Source: Candidatus Aminicenans sakinawicola JGI OTU-1
GTDB taxonomy: Bacteria; Acidobacteriota; Aminicenantia; Aminicenantales; Aminicenantaceae
Reading direction: 5' to 3'
Assembly (NCBI GenBank): GCA_000493965.1
Contig: AWNV01000025.1
Span: forward strand, 1 to 36,098
Length of the DNA stretch: 36,098 nt
The notes beneath the pieces are model-generated. The model was given only the letters and a program-made list of their open reading frames with translations. It was not told the DNA's origin and ran no database searches. Position numbers and translations under genes: made by a program. Below are positions 16,768-24,833 of the stretch, piece by piece (the first letter of the stretch is position 1; the number at the start of each line of letters is the position of its first letter).

Positions 16768-17544
16768 ATGGTCAGGGCAAATCGTTATTTCCTGCCAGGT
16801 TATACCTGGCATCTGACACAGAGATGTCATAAAAGAGAATTCCTCCTCAAATTTGCCAGAGATCGCCGAAGGTGGCGCCAATGGCTTTTTCAGGCAAAAA
16901 AACGATACAGACTACGTGTTCTCAATTACATGGTGACATCAAATCATATCCACCTACTGGTATATGATGACGGAAGAGAAAATGTGATTCCCAGGTCCAT
17001 GCAATTGATCTCAGGAAGAGTAGGCCAAGAATATAATCAGAGAAAATCCCGAAATGGATCATTCTGGGGCGATCGTTATCATGCAACCGCAATTGAAAGC
17101 GGATTACATTTAATGAGGTGTTTGGTTTATTTGGACTTAAATATGGTTCGGGCAGGGGTTGTCAAGCATCCATCAGAATGGGAATGCAGCGGTTACCATG
17201 AACTCCAGAATATTCCGGAAAGAAAAAGGATAATTGACTACACTTGCTTGATAAAGCTGTTGGAACTAAATTCTTATAATGAGCTTAAAACAACACATCA
17301 GAACTTAATACATGAAGCCCTTAATACAGGAAACCTTATTCGCGAAGAAATATGGACTGAGAGTCTCGCGGTGGGAAGCCAGTCATTTGTTGAAGATATA
17401 AAAAGAAAACTGGGAGTTAGAGGACAGTATCGGCCGGTCTCGGAAGAAAAAGGATCATGGGAGATTAGGGAAGAAACATATCCTAAACGGGACGATTTCG
17501 ACCCTCAAATTAGCCGATTAAGGCATAAAGATGGAGGGAAATAA
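16768..17544 (+). mobile_element. REP-associated tyrosine transposase (RAYT, IS200/IS605-like Y1 type)
   Basis: The 258-residue protein has GYTWHLTQRCHKREFLL at the N terminus, the HUH metal site in NHIHLLVYDD (about residue 60), and the nucleophile tyrosine in GRVGQEYNQRK (about residue 90) followed by GSFWGDRYHATAIES and YLDLNMVRAGV. These are the marks of RAYT single-strand transposases, which recognise REP hairpins and cut them. Ribosome binding site GAGAAG is weak. The gene is bracketed by AATAGGGTCAGACC repeats. A 327-bp stretch covering its 3' end is repeated directly after it, and a deleted copy lies at 14063. It appears intact, so it may be active. Confidence 0.9.
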
Positions 17545-17577
17545 TAATTAATTTAAAATATATCAGTGAGTTGCATA

Positions 17578-17591
17578 GGTCTGACCCTATT
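17578..17591 (-). repeat. Inverted REP unit after the RAYT
   Basis: GGTCTGACCCTATT, the reverse complement of the upstream unit, 34 bp after the transposase stop. It marks the right side of the module before the 327-bp duplication. Confidence 0.8.
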
Positions 17592-17598
17592 CCTACTA

Positions 17599-17925
17599 TC
17601 TTATAATGAGCTTAAAACAACACATCAGAACTTAATACATGAAGCCCTTAATACAGGAAACCTTATTCGCGAAGAAATATGGACTGAGAGTCTCGCGGTG
17701 GGAAGCCAGTCATTTGTTGAAGATATAAAAAGAAAACTGGGAGTTAGAGGACAGTATCGGCCGGTCTCGGAAGAAAAAGGATCATGGGAGATTAGGGAAG
17801 AAACATATCCTAAACGGGACGATTTCGACCCTCAAATTAGCCGATTAAGGCATAAAGATGGAGGGAAATAATAATTAATTTAAAATATATCAGTGAGTTG
17901 CATAGGTCTGACCCTATTCAATAGG
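17599..17925 (+). repeat. Partial tandem duplication of the RAYT 3' end (327-bp period)
   Basis: The segment repeats positions 17272-17591 almost without change, starting at TCTTATAATGAGC and ending at the GGTCTGACCCTATT unit (17905-17918). It carries the last 90 or so codons of the transposase in frame but no start, so it is not a gene. Identity appears complete, so the duplication is recent. Confidence 0.9.
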
Positions 17926-17982
17926 TCTGACCCTATTCAACAAGTACCCTATTCAATCCTATTCAATAGGTCTGACCCTATT
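17905..17982 (-). repeat. Cluster of inverted REP units
   Basis: GGTCTGACCCTATT occurs at 17905-17918, 17924-17937 and 17969-17982, with partial units (CCCTATTCAA) between. The cluster looks like stepwise amplification of the element's right end. Confidence 0.8.
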
Positions 17983-18072
17983 CCTATTTCTATCTGCGAA
18001 TGAATATATCACACGAGAAATTGCAAAATCAATTCCCAAAAAAAGACAAAGATGTAGTTTTTAGTTTTTGTT

Positions 18073-18567
18073 TTATTTAATTTTTTTTAATTTCTGTTGT
18101 GTGGTGACAATAGATTTTTTGTATCGAGCTTTGATGTAGTTCTCGCTGTATTTTTTTGGCGCGTCTGCTTGCCCTGTGCCGATCAGAACAGTCAGACACC
18201 CCAACGCAATGGAATCAGGAGGGCCGACACAAGTCGCCATATCTCCCATGCGTGCTGCCGGCATCCCTCCGATGATAACTGTCGGAGATCCCATAATTAT
18301 TGGACCTCCCACGTGAGGGACTGGTGGAACTCTTGGTTCAACCATCGGGCATATATGCATGTCTCCCACTCTCGCAGCGGGCATACCGCCGATCAGCACA
18401 GTAGCACATCCCACTGTAATTTTGCCCCCGTGGGCAGTCATGTCACCCAATCGTGCGGCTGGTTTGCCTGAATCCGAAAAAATCACCTGCGACAGCATCC
18501 CCAAGAAGACAAATACCATAACACATGTTAAAAGCCTTATTGTTAATCGTATTTGGATTTTTTTCAT
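18073..18567 (-). CDS. Exported PAAR-domain protein
   Basis: After a hydrophobic N-terminal export signal (about residues 8-32) come three PAAR-type blocks: PAARLGDMTAHGGKITVG, IGGMPAARVGDMHICP and IGGMPAARMGDMATC, each followed by a G-x-xTVLIG or similar strand. PAAR proteins fold into a sharp zinc-stabilised cone on top of VgrG spikes of type VI secretion and related contractile systems. A cleaved or membrane-anchoring N-terminal segment is unusual, since spike PAAR proteins are normally cytoplasmic before firing. The C-terminal 35 residues are lysine-rich. The gene just upstream encodes a needle-like protein that also has an N-terminal membrane segment. No T6SS gene is present in the window. 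Confidence 0.8.
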   Translation of the reverse strand: MKKIQIRLTIRLLTCVMVFVFLGMLSQVIFSDSGKPAARLGDMTAHGGKITVGCATVLIGGMPAARVGDMHICPMVEPRVPPVPHVGGPIIMGSPTVIIGGMPAARMGDMATCVGPPDSIALGCLTVLIGTGQADAPKKYSENYIKARYKKSIVTTQQKLKKIK

Positions 18568-18603
18568 TTTTTTCTCAATCTTATTTTGTGCTCATCTCAT
18601 GCT

Positions 18604-18960
18604 TCAATTAATCTTGACAAGTGATCCTCGGATCGTGTTTATGCCAGATGCCTGAACCGTGACCATGCGGCCTTTCAATTGGGCCGTTGCTGTGGCCTCA
18701 ACCGATACAATACTCCCACGTATTTTGACACTTCCGCCGGTGTTTATATCCACATTAGGTCCGTTAATTTTTATAATCCTTTTCAGCATTTCCAGTTCTT
18801 TCTCGAGTTGATTAACTTTCGCTCGAAGTTCAATCAACTCTGTATTGAATTTTTTTTGCTGCGTTGTTTGTTGCAGCTGAGCCTTTTGTAATCCGGCAGG
18901 CAGCAAAATTGCCGTACAAATTATAAGAAAAACAATGATCATGATAATGTTTTTTTTCAT
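18604..18960 (-). CDS. Membrane-anchored coiled-coil protein with VgrG/gp5-like needle repeats
   Basis: From the chosen ATG (GGGAGGGAGGAAATG) the 118-residue protein has an N-terminal transmembrane or signal segment (about residues 4-24), a coiled coil (about 30-65, LIELRAKVNQLEKELEMLKR), and a C-terminal run of short beta repeats: VDINTGGSVKIRGSIVSVEA, LKGRMVTVQAS, INTIRGSLVKIN. These resemble the C-terminal beta-helix of T4 gp5 and VgrG, on which a PAAR tip sits; the final LVKIN is a common ending of VgrG needles. The PAAR gene lies 36 bp downstream. I infer a membrane-tethered trimeric needle with a PAAR tip, but only from these resemblances. Confidence 0.6.
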   Translation of the reverse strand: MKKNIIMIIVFLIICTAILLPAGLQKAQLQQTTQQKKFNTELIELRAKVNQLEKELEMLKRIIKINGPNVDINTGGSVKIRGSIVSVEATATAQLKGRMVTVQASGINTIRGSLVKIN

Positions 18961-19322
18961 TTCCTCCCTCCCTAAAATAATATCTTTCCAAAATAATATC
19001 CTATTTACACATGGGAAAAAAGTCAAACGGCTGAGAGCGGGGGGATCATGTTATTGGCAATCCAAGAACTCATTATTGCGATGAGCCTTTTGTGGCAAAA
19101 TTGCCGTTCTAAGTGCTAACATAGGAGGATTAATCTGGGTTATCTATTTTACAATCTATGGGCTCAAACTTCACTTCGTAATTCCGTCGAATGTTCACCG
19201 ACATCTCCTAATATAATATCAAAATTTTCATTTTCTATAAGGAAAAATGATAAGCAATTCCGTAATTAATGATAGCCATGAGTGCTAAAGCATGTTAGAA
19301 TGCTGGGTTTTATAGGTGCTAA
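18961..19322. other. Intergenic region with a partial repeat B copy
   Basis: No gene seen. Positions about 19110-19175 match the middle of repeat B at 25058-25245 (AATCTGGG-TATCTAT then CAATCTAT). Two similar AAAATAATATC motifs lie before the needle gene. Confidence 0.5.
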
Positions 19323-20753
19323 ATGGAAAATACAAGTCATAACAAACCGGTAACATCATCTCCTTACACGACAACAAAGGGAGTCCAAACTCTTCTAGGA
19401 AACCCGAAACAGGCAATCATCAAACTGTCCATCCCCATGATTGTGGCCATGTCGGTCCATACCCTCTACAATTTTGTGGATGGACTCTGGGTCTCCGGAT
19501 TAGGGCCGGATGCGCTCTCCGCTGTGGGTTTTTTCTTTCCGTTCTTTTTCATGGTATTTGCTCTGGCCGCCGGCATCGGAGTAGGAGGCAGTTCTGCCAT
19601 CTCACGAAGAATTGGCGCTAAAGACAAGAAAAATGCTGATGCCATTGCCTCCCACACCATGGTCATGATGTTTATCACAACTCTTATTATCACTGTCCCC
19701 TTTATGATTCTGGCACCCAGGATATTTGCTGCAATGGGAGCAGGGCCCATCGTGCCGACAGCCACTGCCTATGCCAGGATATTATTCGCCGGAACACTTA
19801 TCATCCTGTTCAGTAACATCTCGAGTGCCATTCTCCGGGGAGAAGGTGATGTCAAACGGGCCATGATCATCATGATGCTGGGAGCCGGCATCAATATTAT
19901 TCTCGATCCGATTTTTATCTATGCATTAAAACTCGGAGTTAAAGGCGCCGCTTGGGCGACAATGATCTCTTTATGCGTGTCATCCGCATTTCTATTCCAC
20001 TGGCTTTTTATCAAGCGGGATACATATGTTACCATTTCCTTTCGTCAATTCCGTTTTCGTAAGGTCATCCTTAAAGACATCCTTAGGGTTGGGATCCCTT
20101 CCACCTTCATGCAGATGTCCATGGCCCTAACAATGCTTATCATCAATCTCATCGCGGTTAAAGTGGGAGGGACCGACGGTGTGGCTGTATTCACCACAGG
20201 ATGGCGCGTTGTTATGTTCGCTACCCTACCGCTTATTGGCATTGCGACAGCCGTAACCTCGGTGACAGGCGCGGCCTTCGGCGGAAAAGCCTACCGAAAA
20301 CTCAATACCTCCTATATGTACGCGATTAAAATCGGAGCATCCATCTCGTTGATCACTGCGGTTATCACTTTTTTCTTGGCTCCCTCTATTGCCTGGCTTT
20401 TTACCACTTCACAAGAAGCTTTCAGAATAAGGCCTGAATTAATCACTTTCCTGCAGATCATGTGTATTTTTTATCCGGGAGTTTCATTCGGCATGTTCTC
20501 TTCAGCCATGTTCCAGGGAACAGGCAAGGGAACAATTTCTCTTACTGTGACGATCATTCGGACGATTATCTTAACCACCCCCCTGGCCTACCTCTTTGCT
20601 ATCGTCATTGACCTGGGACTCGATGGTATTTGGTGGGGAATGGTAGCCGGGAACCTGATGGGATCATTAATCGCCTTTTTTTGGGGACGACACTTTGTCC
20701 GCAGGATGCTGTCCAAAGCCCCGGTATCAAAAATATCAGGAGTAATGAACTGA
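19323..20753 (+). CDS. MATE-family multidrug/cation efflux transporter
   Basis: The 476-residue protein has about 12 transmembrane helices in two related halves. MATE features are PKQAIIKLSIPMIVAMSVHT at the start of helix 1, YNFVDGLWVSGLGPDALSAV, GVGGSSAISRRIGAKDKKNA after helix 2, and in the second half GIPSTFMQMSMALTM and GIATAVTSVTGAAFGGKAYR. It would export drugs or metabolites using a Na+ or H+ gradient across the inner membrane. The ribosome binding site is weak (TAGGTG). It stands alone between two divergent intergenic repeat regions. The substrate is unknown. Confidence 0.9.
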   Translation: MENTSHNKPVTSSPYTTTKGVQTLLGNPKQAIIKLSIPMIVAMSVHTLYNFVDGLWVSGLGPDALSAVGFFFPFFFMVFALAAGIGVGGSSAISRRIGAKDKKNADAIASHTMVMMFITTLIITVPFMILAPRIFAAMGAGPIVPTATAYARILFAGTLIILFSNISSAILRGEGDVKRAMIIMMLGAGINIILDPIFIYALKLGVKGAAWATMISLCVSSAFLFHWLFIKRDTYVTISFRQFRFRKVILKDILRVGIPSTFMQMSMALTMLIINLIAVKVGGTDGVAVFTTGWRVVMFATLPLIGIATAVTSVTGAAFGGKAYRKLNTSYMYAIKIGASISLITAVITFFLAPSIAWLFTTSQEAFRIRPELITFLQIMCIFYPGVSFGMFSSAMFQGTGKGTISLTVTIIRTIILTTPLAYLFAIVIDLGLDGIWWGMVAGNLMGSLIAFFWGRHFVRRMLSKAPVSKISGVMN

Positions 20754-20783
20754 GATAATATTCTATAATTATTTTTTTCATAT

Positions 20784-20880
20784 AAAACTAATACTATCTG
20801 GACTCCTATTAGATAAATAAAACGATAATGTTTCTGGCAATTGACCTTAGCATTTATAATCTATATGTTGGTGCAGCCTA
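20784..20880 (+). repeat. Repeat family B, shortened copy
   Basis: The first 65 bp or so (CTAATACTATCTGGACTCCT, then ACGATAATG and TTCTGGCAATTGACC) match 25058-25125 almost exactly. The end (AATCTATATGTTGGTGCAGCC) matches the end of that longer copy. The middle of the longer copy is absent, so this is an internally deleted version. Confidence 0.75.
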
Positions 20881-20907
20881 ACTACACGACCGTAATAATG
20901 AGAGGAG

Positions 20908-21741
20908 TTAAAATAGTTGAAATGCAGACATGGCGGATGCACTAAGAATTGCGACACTCAGGTTGTCATCAATGCCCATAGGTAAGAGTTCTGTGCATGT
21001 GGCCACAAAGGCTCCTGCCAAATAAACCGGAATTGGCACAGAAACAAAATGGAGGAAGAAATATCCAACTAATAGACAAGCGTTCAGGTGAGCAAGACTT
21101 CCTTCTAAAGACTTCTGGAATATCTGTGTGCGGCCAAAGTAAATGCCGAAGAACTTACTGAAGAAATCTCCAAAAATAAGAAATGAAGTGGATAGAATAG
21201 CAATAGATTTTTCAAAGAGTAGAAAGGTTATGAAAATAGCTACAAGAAAATTCGTCATGGATGAAAATTTTTTGTATTCCTTTGGCTTGTACAAATCTTT
21301 GATTTTCTTGAAAAAGAAAGTGTTTATTTTTTTAGAAAGAAGCCGAATAAAATCCAACAGAAGGAAAATAAGAGTCACGATGCCTGTTAACACGAGTGCT
21401 TCTCTTTTGGTGTTGTTTAGATAATAAATAGCTAAAAGAATGGCTGCAGGCCTTATAACAAGACGCCAATTGATTTCATGTTTTATATTTTTTAAGAGGA
21501 CAGGAAGCAGCTTGTTATTATAGATATTAAACATATCAATAAACCAGATATATCCTATGATTGAAAGAATGAAGAATAAATATTCCTGTGAAGGGGAGAA
21601 AACAAGAATAGAAATTCCAAGGACAGGTAGGATAACGCTTCCAATAAATTCACCGATCTTAGTAATATATAGAAAAGAAAATACACAAAAGGCCAGAAAA
21701 ACAAGAGATTCCAGTGGAAGCCATCTATTTACGTAGAACAT
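20908..21741 (-). CDS. C-terminal part of a PlsY-polyprenol/dolichol-kinase-like fusion protein
   Basis: This frame encodes the rest of PlsY's transmembrane region, then a second multi-helix domain. The latter ends with IFGDFFSKFFGIYFGRTQIF and LAGAFVATCTELLPMGIDDN, the CTP-binding signature region of phosphatidate cytidylyltransferase/dolichol-kinase-like (SEC59-type) enzymes, which phosphorylate polyprenols or diacylglycerol-like lipids. The frame stays open upstream of its ATG, and codons up to about 21870 read GHVFPFYLNFRGGQGVATA, a PlsY motif. It therefore belongs with the frame at 21855-22103, from which it is separated by a one-base frameshift in a run of six G (21871-21876). The joined product would be about 398 residues. 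Confidence 0.7.
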   Translation of the reverse strand: MFYVNRWLPLESLVFLAFCVFSFLYITKIGEFIGSVILPVLGISILVFSPSQEYLFFILSIIGYIWFIDMFNIYNNKLLPVLLKNIKHEINWRLVIRPAAILLAIYYLNNTKREALVLTGIVTLIFLLLDFIRLLSKKINTFFFKKIKDLYKPKEYKKFSSMTNFLVAIFITFLLFEKSIAILSTSFLIFGDFFSKFFGIYFGRTQIFQKSLEGSLAHLNACLLVGYFFLHFVSVPIPVYLAGAFVATCTELLPMGIDDNLSVAILSASAMSAFQLF

Positions 21742-21854
21742 TCCCAGGTAATATATTAAGATGGCTGTGGCTGTAGCAACACCTTGCCCTCCTCTGAAAT
21801 TAAGGTAAAAGGGAAATACATGGCCTAAAATAGCTGCACAAGCTGTCAGGTGAA

Positions 21855-22103
21855 CTAAAAGAGGGGGGCTCCAAGCAGGTAGGCTGTGTGCATCACGAGA
21901 AGTCCCTTTGAAAGGTCAAAAACAATTGTCATAATGGCTGGACCCAAGCCTAAAACTTTGTATGCGTTGACTGTCCCAGCGTTTTTCGTCCCTAATTCAC
22001 GTATATCTACACTATATAGGACTTTTCCAAGAAAATAGGATGGAGAGAGTGAACCTATAAGGTATCCGAGTTGAAGAAGAAGTATACAGCTTAAAGGGTT
22101 CAT
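21855..22103 (-). CDS. plsY: PlsY-type glycerol-3-phosphate acyltransferase, N-terminal part (frameshifted)
   Basis: The 82 residues read as the first two-thirds of PlsY's N-terminal half: YLIGSLSPSYFLGKVL, DIRELGTKNAGTVNAYKVLG (family motif around a G-x-x-N-x-G) and DLSKG. PlsY transfers acyl groups from acyl-phosphate to glycerol-3-phosphate in the inner membrane. Adding one C to the C6 run (G6 at 21871-21876 on the plus strand) continues the frame into the acyl-phosphate motif of the next frame, where GGQG replaces the usual GGKG. I think this is one gene. No strong ribosome binding site is visible. Confidence 0.75.
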   Translation of the reverse strand: MNPLSCILLLQLGYLIGSLSPSYFLGKVLYSVDIRELGTKNAGTVNAYKVLGLGPAIMTIVFDLSKGLLVMHTAYLLGAPLF

Positions 22104-22238
22104 GGCAACATCATGTTTTCCCCGGCTATCTGAAAAAATAATATTATAAACTTAAAACATAGATGTCAAAATATTTCTTCAATTGTAAAAGCCCATACTA
22201 CACCACTTTCTATCTGGAATTCGAATATTAAAAAGTTG

Positions 22239-23390
22239 TTAGTCTGTTATATGCAGCTCCCAGGTGTAGGTTTTACGGTGGAAATTGCTGCCTGAAGATT
22301 TTTCCCATTTGCCCTGGCCGGCGAAAAAGGTTTTTCCGTCTCCCTCTTTTACGATATGGTCAGGGTGAACCTGGGTTTCAGCGAAATTCTGCAGCAAGAA
22401 CTGCTGTATGCTCCGAACCCGCTCTTCTGTTTTGCCTTTGGAATCCTGTTTCGATTTAGGGAAATCAAATTTCATCTTATATCCCTGAAACCTGGCTTCC
22501 TCAGAACCTCTTTCATCTTTGGAAACCGGGCCCACATTTACTACATCCGGTGGGCCTTCTGGAATCTCATCCCCCTGCCACTCCACATTTAAGGGAACAG
22601 GTTCGTAAATGATACCCTGTATTTTCTTGTTTTCAGGATTCAGATGAAGTAAAACCAGGGTGTTATAAGCAAGGGGTTTTGCAGATACGGCTTTTTGCAC
22701 CTCATGATAATCATTGCCTATGAGATCGGCTTTACCGGAAAACTCAAGCACTTCCAGGTTTTTTATCTGTAGCATGCTGCCTGCTTGCCAGGGCTCGCAA
22801 TCAATACGTATGACAGACTTTATCTCGTGAGTATATACCACTTTGCTTCCGCGTTTGTTTTTTTTCTTCTCCTCGTAGTTCAGCAGAAAATATGTACCCC
22901 ATTTAATTTTGAGTTTTGCTTTGGCTATAAGCTTGCCTATGGTAGCTTCGTCAAACTCCTTAACCGCTGTCGAGCCGTATGAGGGTGAGTTAAAAACTTC
23001 AATCTCCACTTCACTGACTTTTCCCCTTAAAGGAGCACGGTAATAAACTTCAATCCTGCCATCACTGCCCAGCAGGAAGACTTTCGCACTTCCGGTAATT
23101 GGCACAGTCGGAATGGAGGATGTTTCCTCATCGGATCCTGTTTCATCATAAGACCAGCTGGTGCCGTTCATGATTAGACCATGGCTGCTCCTGACGATAA
23201 TCTTTTCCCCGGAACTCGCTGGCTTATTGTTTTCGTCTCTAAAGTTCAGCAGAGTTATTTTAACGGTTTCTCCAGGCCGCAGAACCGATTTTTCCGCTTT
23301 AGCGTCCGCCGTAACAGGTATTAATATATTGGCAGGCAGATATATGGAAAACAAAATTGTAAACACCACAAAATTAAATATTTTTTTCAT
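22239..23390 (-). CDS. Secreted protein of unknown function
   Basis: From ATG 23390 (AAGGAGAAGGGG upstream) the protein has a signal peptide (about residues 1-28, ending VTADAKAEK) and then about 355 residues rich in beta strands. RPGETVKITLLNFRDENNKP suggests an Ig-like domain, and GRIEVYYRAPLRGKVSEVEI continues it. The C-terminal third has KGKTEERVRSIQQFLLQNFA and DGKTFFAGQGKWEKSSGSNF. I do not recognise a named family. A promoter lies at 23538-23566. The context gives no function. Confidence 0.65.
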   Translation of the reverse strand: MKKIFNFVVFTILFSIYLPANILIPVTADAKAEKSVLRPGETVKITLLNFRDENNKPASSGEKIIVRSSHGLIMNGTSWSYDETGSDEETSSIPTVPITGSAKVFLLGSDGRIEVYYRAPLRGKVSEVEIEVFNSPSYGSTAVKEFDEATIGKLIAKAKLKIKWGTYFLLNYEEKKKNKRGSKVVYTHEIKSVIRIDCEPWQAGSMLQIKNLEVLEFSGKADLIGNDYHEVQKAVSAKPLAYNTLVLLHLNPENKKIQGIIYEPVPLNVEWQGDEIPEGPPDVVNVGPVSKDERGSEEARFQGYKMKFDFPKSKQDSKGKTEERVRSIQQFLLQNFAETQVHPDHIVKEGDGKTFFAGQGKWEKSSGSNFHRKTYTWELHITD

Positions 23391-23768
23391 CCCCTTCTCC
23401 TTACAAAAAATTGTTTGATCTCTTAATTTCAAAATAGCATGGGGCTTGTAAAATTTCAACTTTAGATACCTCAGGCAGGCAAGGTTTCAAACTCATGGAT
23501 ATTTGGTTATCATATCCTGAAGGAAAAGCAATTTTACACAATAGGGGAATTATTGTTTATTGTCAATAGATGATTTTTAAATGACTTGACAGGTAGATTT
23601 ATGAAAAACATTTAGATTATGGTAAACCATAACCTAAAATTCATCCAATTTCTGAAGAAAATTTATGAGAGTGAAAACAAATTCTTCTTTTTTTGACTTC
23701 GTATTTTCTCTAATTGAAGAGGAGAAATAAAATGGGCTATTTCAAATCAACATTACACTTGATATCAG
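23391..23768. promoter_or_regulatory. Intergenic region with promoter and 16-bp palindrome
   Basis: On the minus strand TTGACA (23561-23566) and TATTGT (23538-23543) are 17 bp apart and point at the secreted-protein gene. Further upstream lies the inverted repeat TTATGGTAAACCATAA (23617-23632, 7-bp arms), a possible operator. Apart from a doubtful short frame at 23731, no gene is seen. Confidence 0.5.
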
Positions 23769-24527
23769 TCAGTCAAAAATCTTTTCCGTGTTTTGGTAAG
23801 CCGTATGAACCCTCTCAACCGCATCGGCAATTTCTTGCTTTTGACTCGTTTTGACGGATTCAGCCAATTTATTGAGTTCCGTTTCAAGATTGTCCACAAC
23901 TGCTTGAAAATCTTCCTGTCTGGAAGCCAAGCGTGTTGAAAGCTGTGCGGTTCTTAAAGGAACCACTTTCTCCTGCATGGCCGCAACATCACTACGAATC
24001 AACTCCAGTTCAAAATTCGGCATGTGATAGTGATAGAGTTTATACAGCTCTTGATGAAAGGCTTCCAGTTCGGGCACAACCGGACTGATTGTCCGAACGA
24101 GGCGCTCGTAGGAACTATGAAAAGCTTCGACCTGACTCAACATGTCTTCCTTATTGTCCGCATCAACAGCTTTATGGAGATTATCTAGAGTGGTTTTAAT
24201 CGTACCTTTCCCCTCATCCCACTGTTCCTTTTTATCGCGCAGGATGCCAGGCAGTTCCGCTTGATCCAGTTTTTCTGTCAGAGAGGCCAACTGCGGAAGA
24301 AGCTCTTTGATCAGAGCATAGTCTTTCTCTGCAAAAGCGCTGTGCCACATCGGATAGATCACCTCATGGAGATCATTGAGAGCCGGGACTGATGCTGTGG
24401 TTTCCTCCTGAGAGATTTCTGTTTGAGTGTCTTCGACTTGAACATCCTCGGCTTTCTGGCAAGAAAAGAAGAAGAAAGAAGTGAGCAGTAAAAGAGATAA
24501 AAGTGCACAGATTTTAAGATTTTTCAT
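23769..24527 (-). CDS. Lipoprotein with two tandem helical-bundle repeats
   Basis: From ATG 24527 (AAAGGAGG upstream) the protein has a lipoprotein signal ending SFFFFSC, with Cys23 as the lipidation site, and an acidic threonine-rich linker. Two repeats of about 95 residues follow. The first begins LHEVIYPMWHSAFAEKDYAL, and the second FHQELYKLYHYHMPNFELEL. They end AFHSSYERLVRTI and RVHTAYQNTEKIF. Both are almost wholly helical, with matching histidines near the start and end, so each may form a four-helix bundle, possibly binding metal or haem. Family not recognised. Promoter at 24572-24600. Confidence 0.7.
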   Translation of the reverse strand: MKNLKICALLSLLLLTSFFFFSCQKAEDVQVEDTQTEISQEETTASVPALNDLHEVIYPMWHSAFAEKDYALIKELLPQLASLTEKLDQAELPGILRDKKEQWDEGKGTIKTTLDNLHKAVDADNKEDMLSQVEAFHSSYERLVRTISPVVPELEAFHQELYKLYHYHMPNFELELIRSDVAAMQEKVVPLRTAQLSTRLASRQEDFQAVVDNLETELNKLAESVKTSQKQEIADAVERVHTAYQNTEKIFD

Positions 24528-24571
24528 GAAAAGGCCTCCTTTGAACACTTACTAAATATGATTCAAAGTGC

Positions 24572-24600
24572 CTTATAGCACAGCCCTCCAAACAAGTCAA
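24572..24600 (-). promoter_or_regulatory. Sigma-70-type promoter of the lipoprotein gene
   Basis: On the minus strand TTGACT (24595-24600) and TATAAG (24572-24577), spacer 17 bp, about 45 bp before the start codon. A TTGACA occurs further upstream. Confidence 0.6.
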
Positions 24601-24743
24601 AAAAATCATTCCAAGTGTCAAGGCAAAAGGGAAAAAAGGTGGTATTTCAAATTTGGCGTAACGATAATTATGGTTTTTCCCCTGTCATCTGAAAGACATC
24701 TTTTGTATATTTTGATGATGCGGAAAAGGAAAAAGATAATATA

Positions 24744-24833
24744 ATGTTAATAAAAAATAGGGGCAAAATTCATAAAATAACCAACAAGGAATGGAAAGAT
24801 ATCAAACAGTTTTTTTATGAGTTTATAAAATGA
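24744..24833 (+). CDS. Small protein (29 aa) overlapping the next frame by ATGA
   Basis: The frame reads MLIKNRGKIHKITNKEWKDI and ends EFIK at TGA 24831-24833. The next start, ATG 24830, overlaps this stop, which suggests translational coupling. Its product is basic and helical; no family is recognised. It could be the tail of a truncated larger gene. Confidence 0.35.
   Translation: MLIKNRGKIHKITNKEWKDIKQFFYEFIK

Noticed and set aside
16594..17982. Possible CRISPR array in the AATAGGGTCAGACC repeats
   Set aside because: Spacers are irregular or nearly absent, the repeats occur in both orientations, and a RAYT gene lies between them; this is a REP system.
18073..18960. Idea that the PAAR and needle genes belong to a type VI secretion cluster here
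   Set aside because: No sheath, baseplate, Hcp, ClpV or membrane-complex gene lies in the window, and the neighbours are a RAYT and a MATE transporter.
23731..23853. Short plus-strand frame starting MGYFKSTLHL with GAGGAG upstream
   Set aside because: Good ribosome binding site, but most of the frame is antisense to the 3' end of the lipoprotein gene, and it has no family match.
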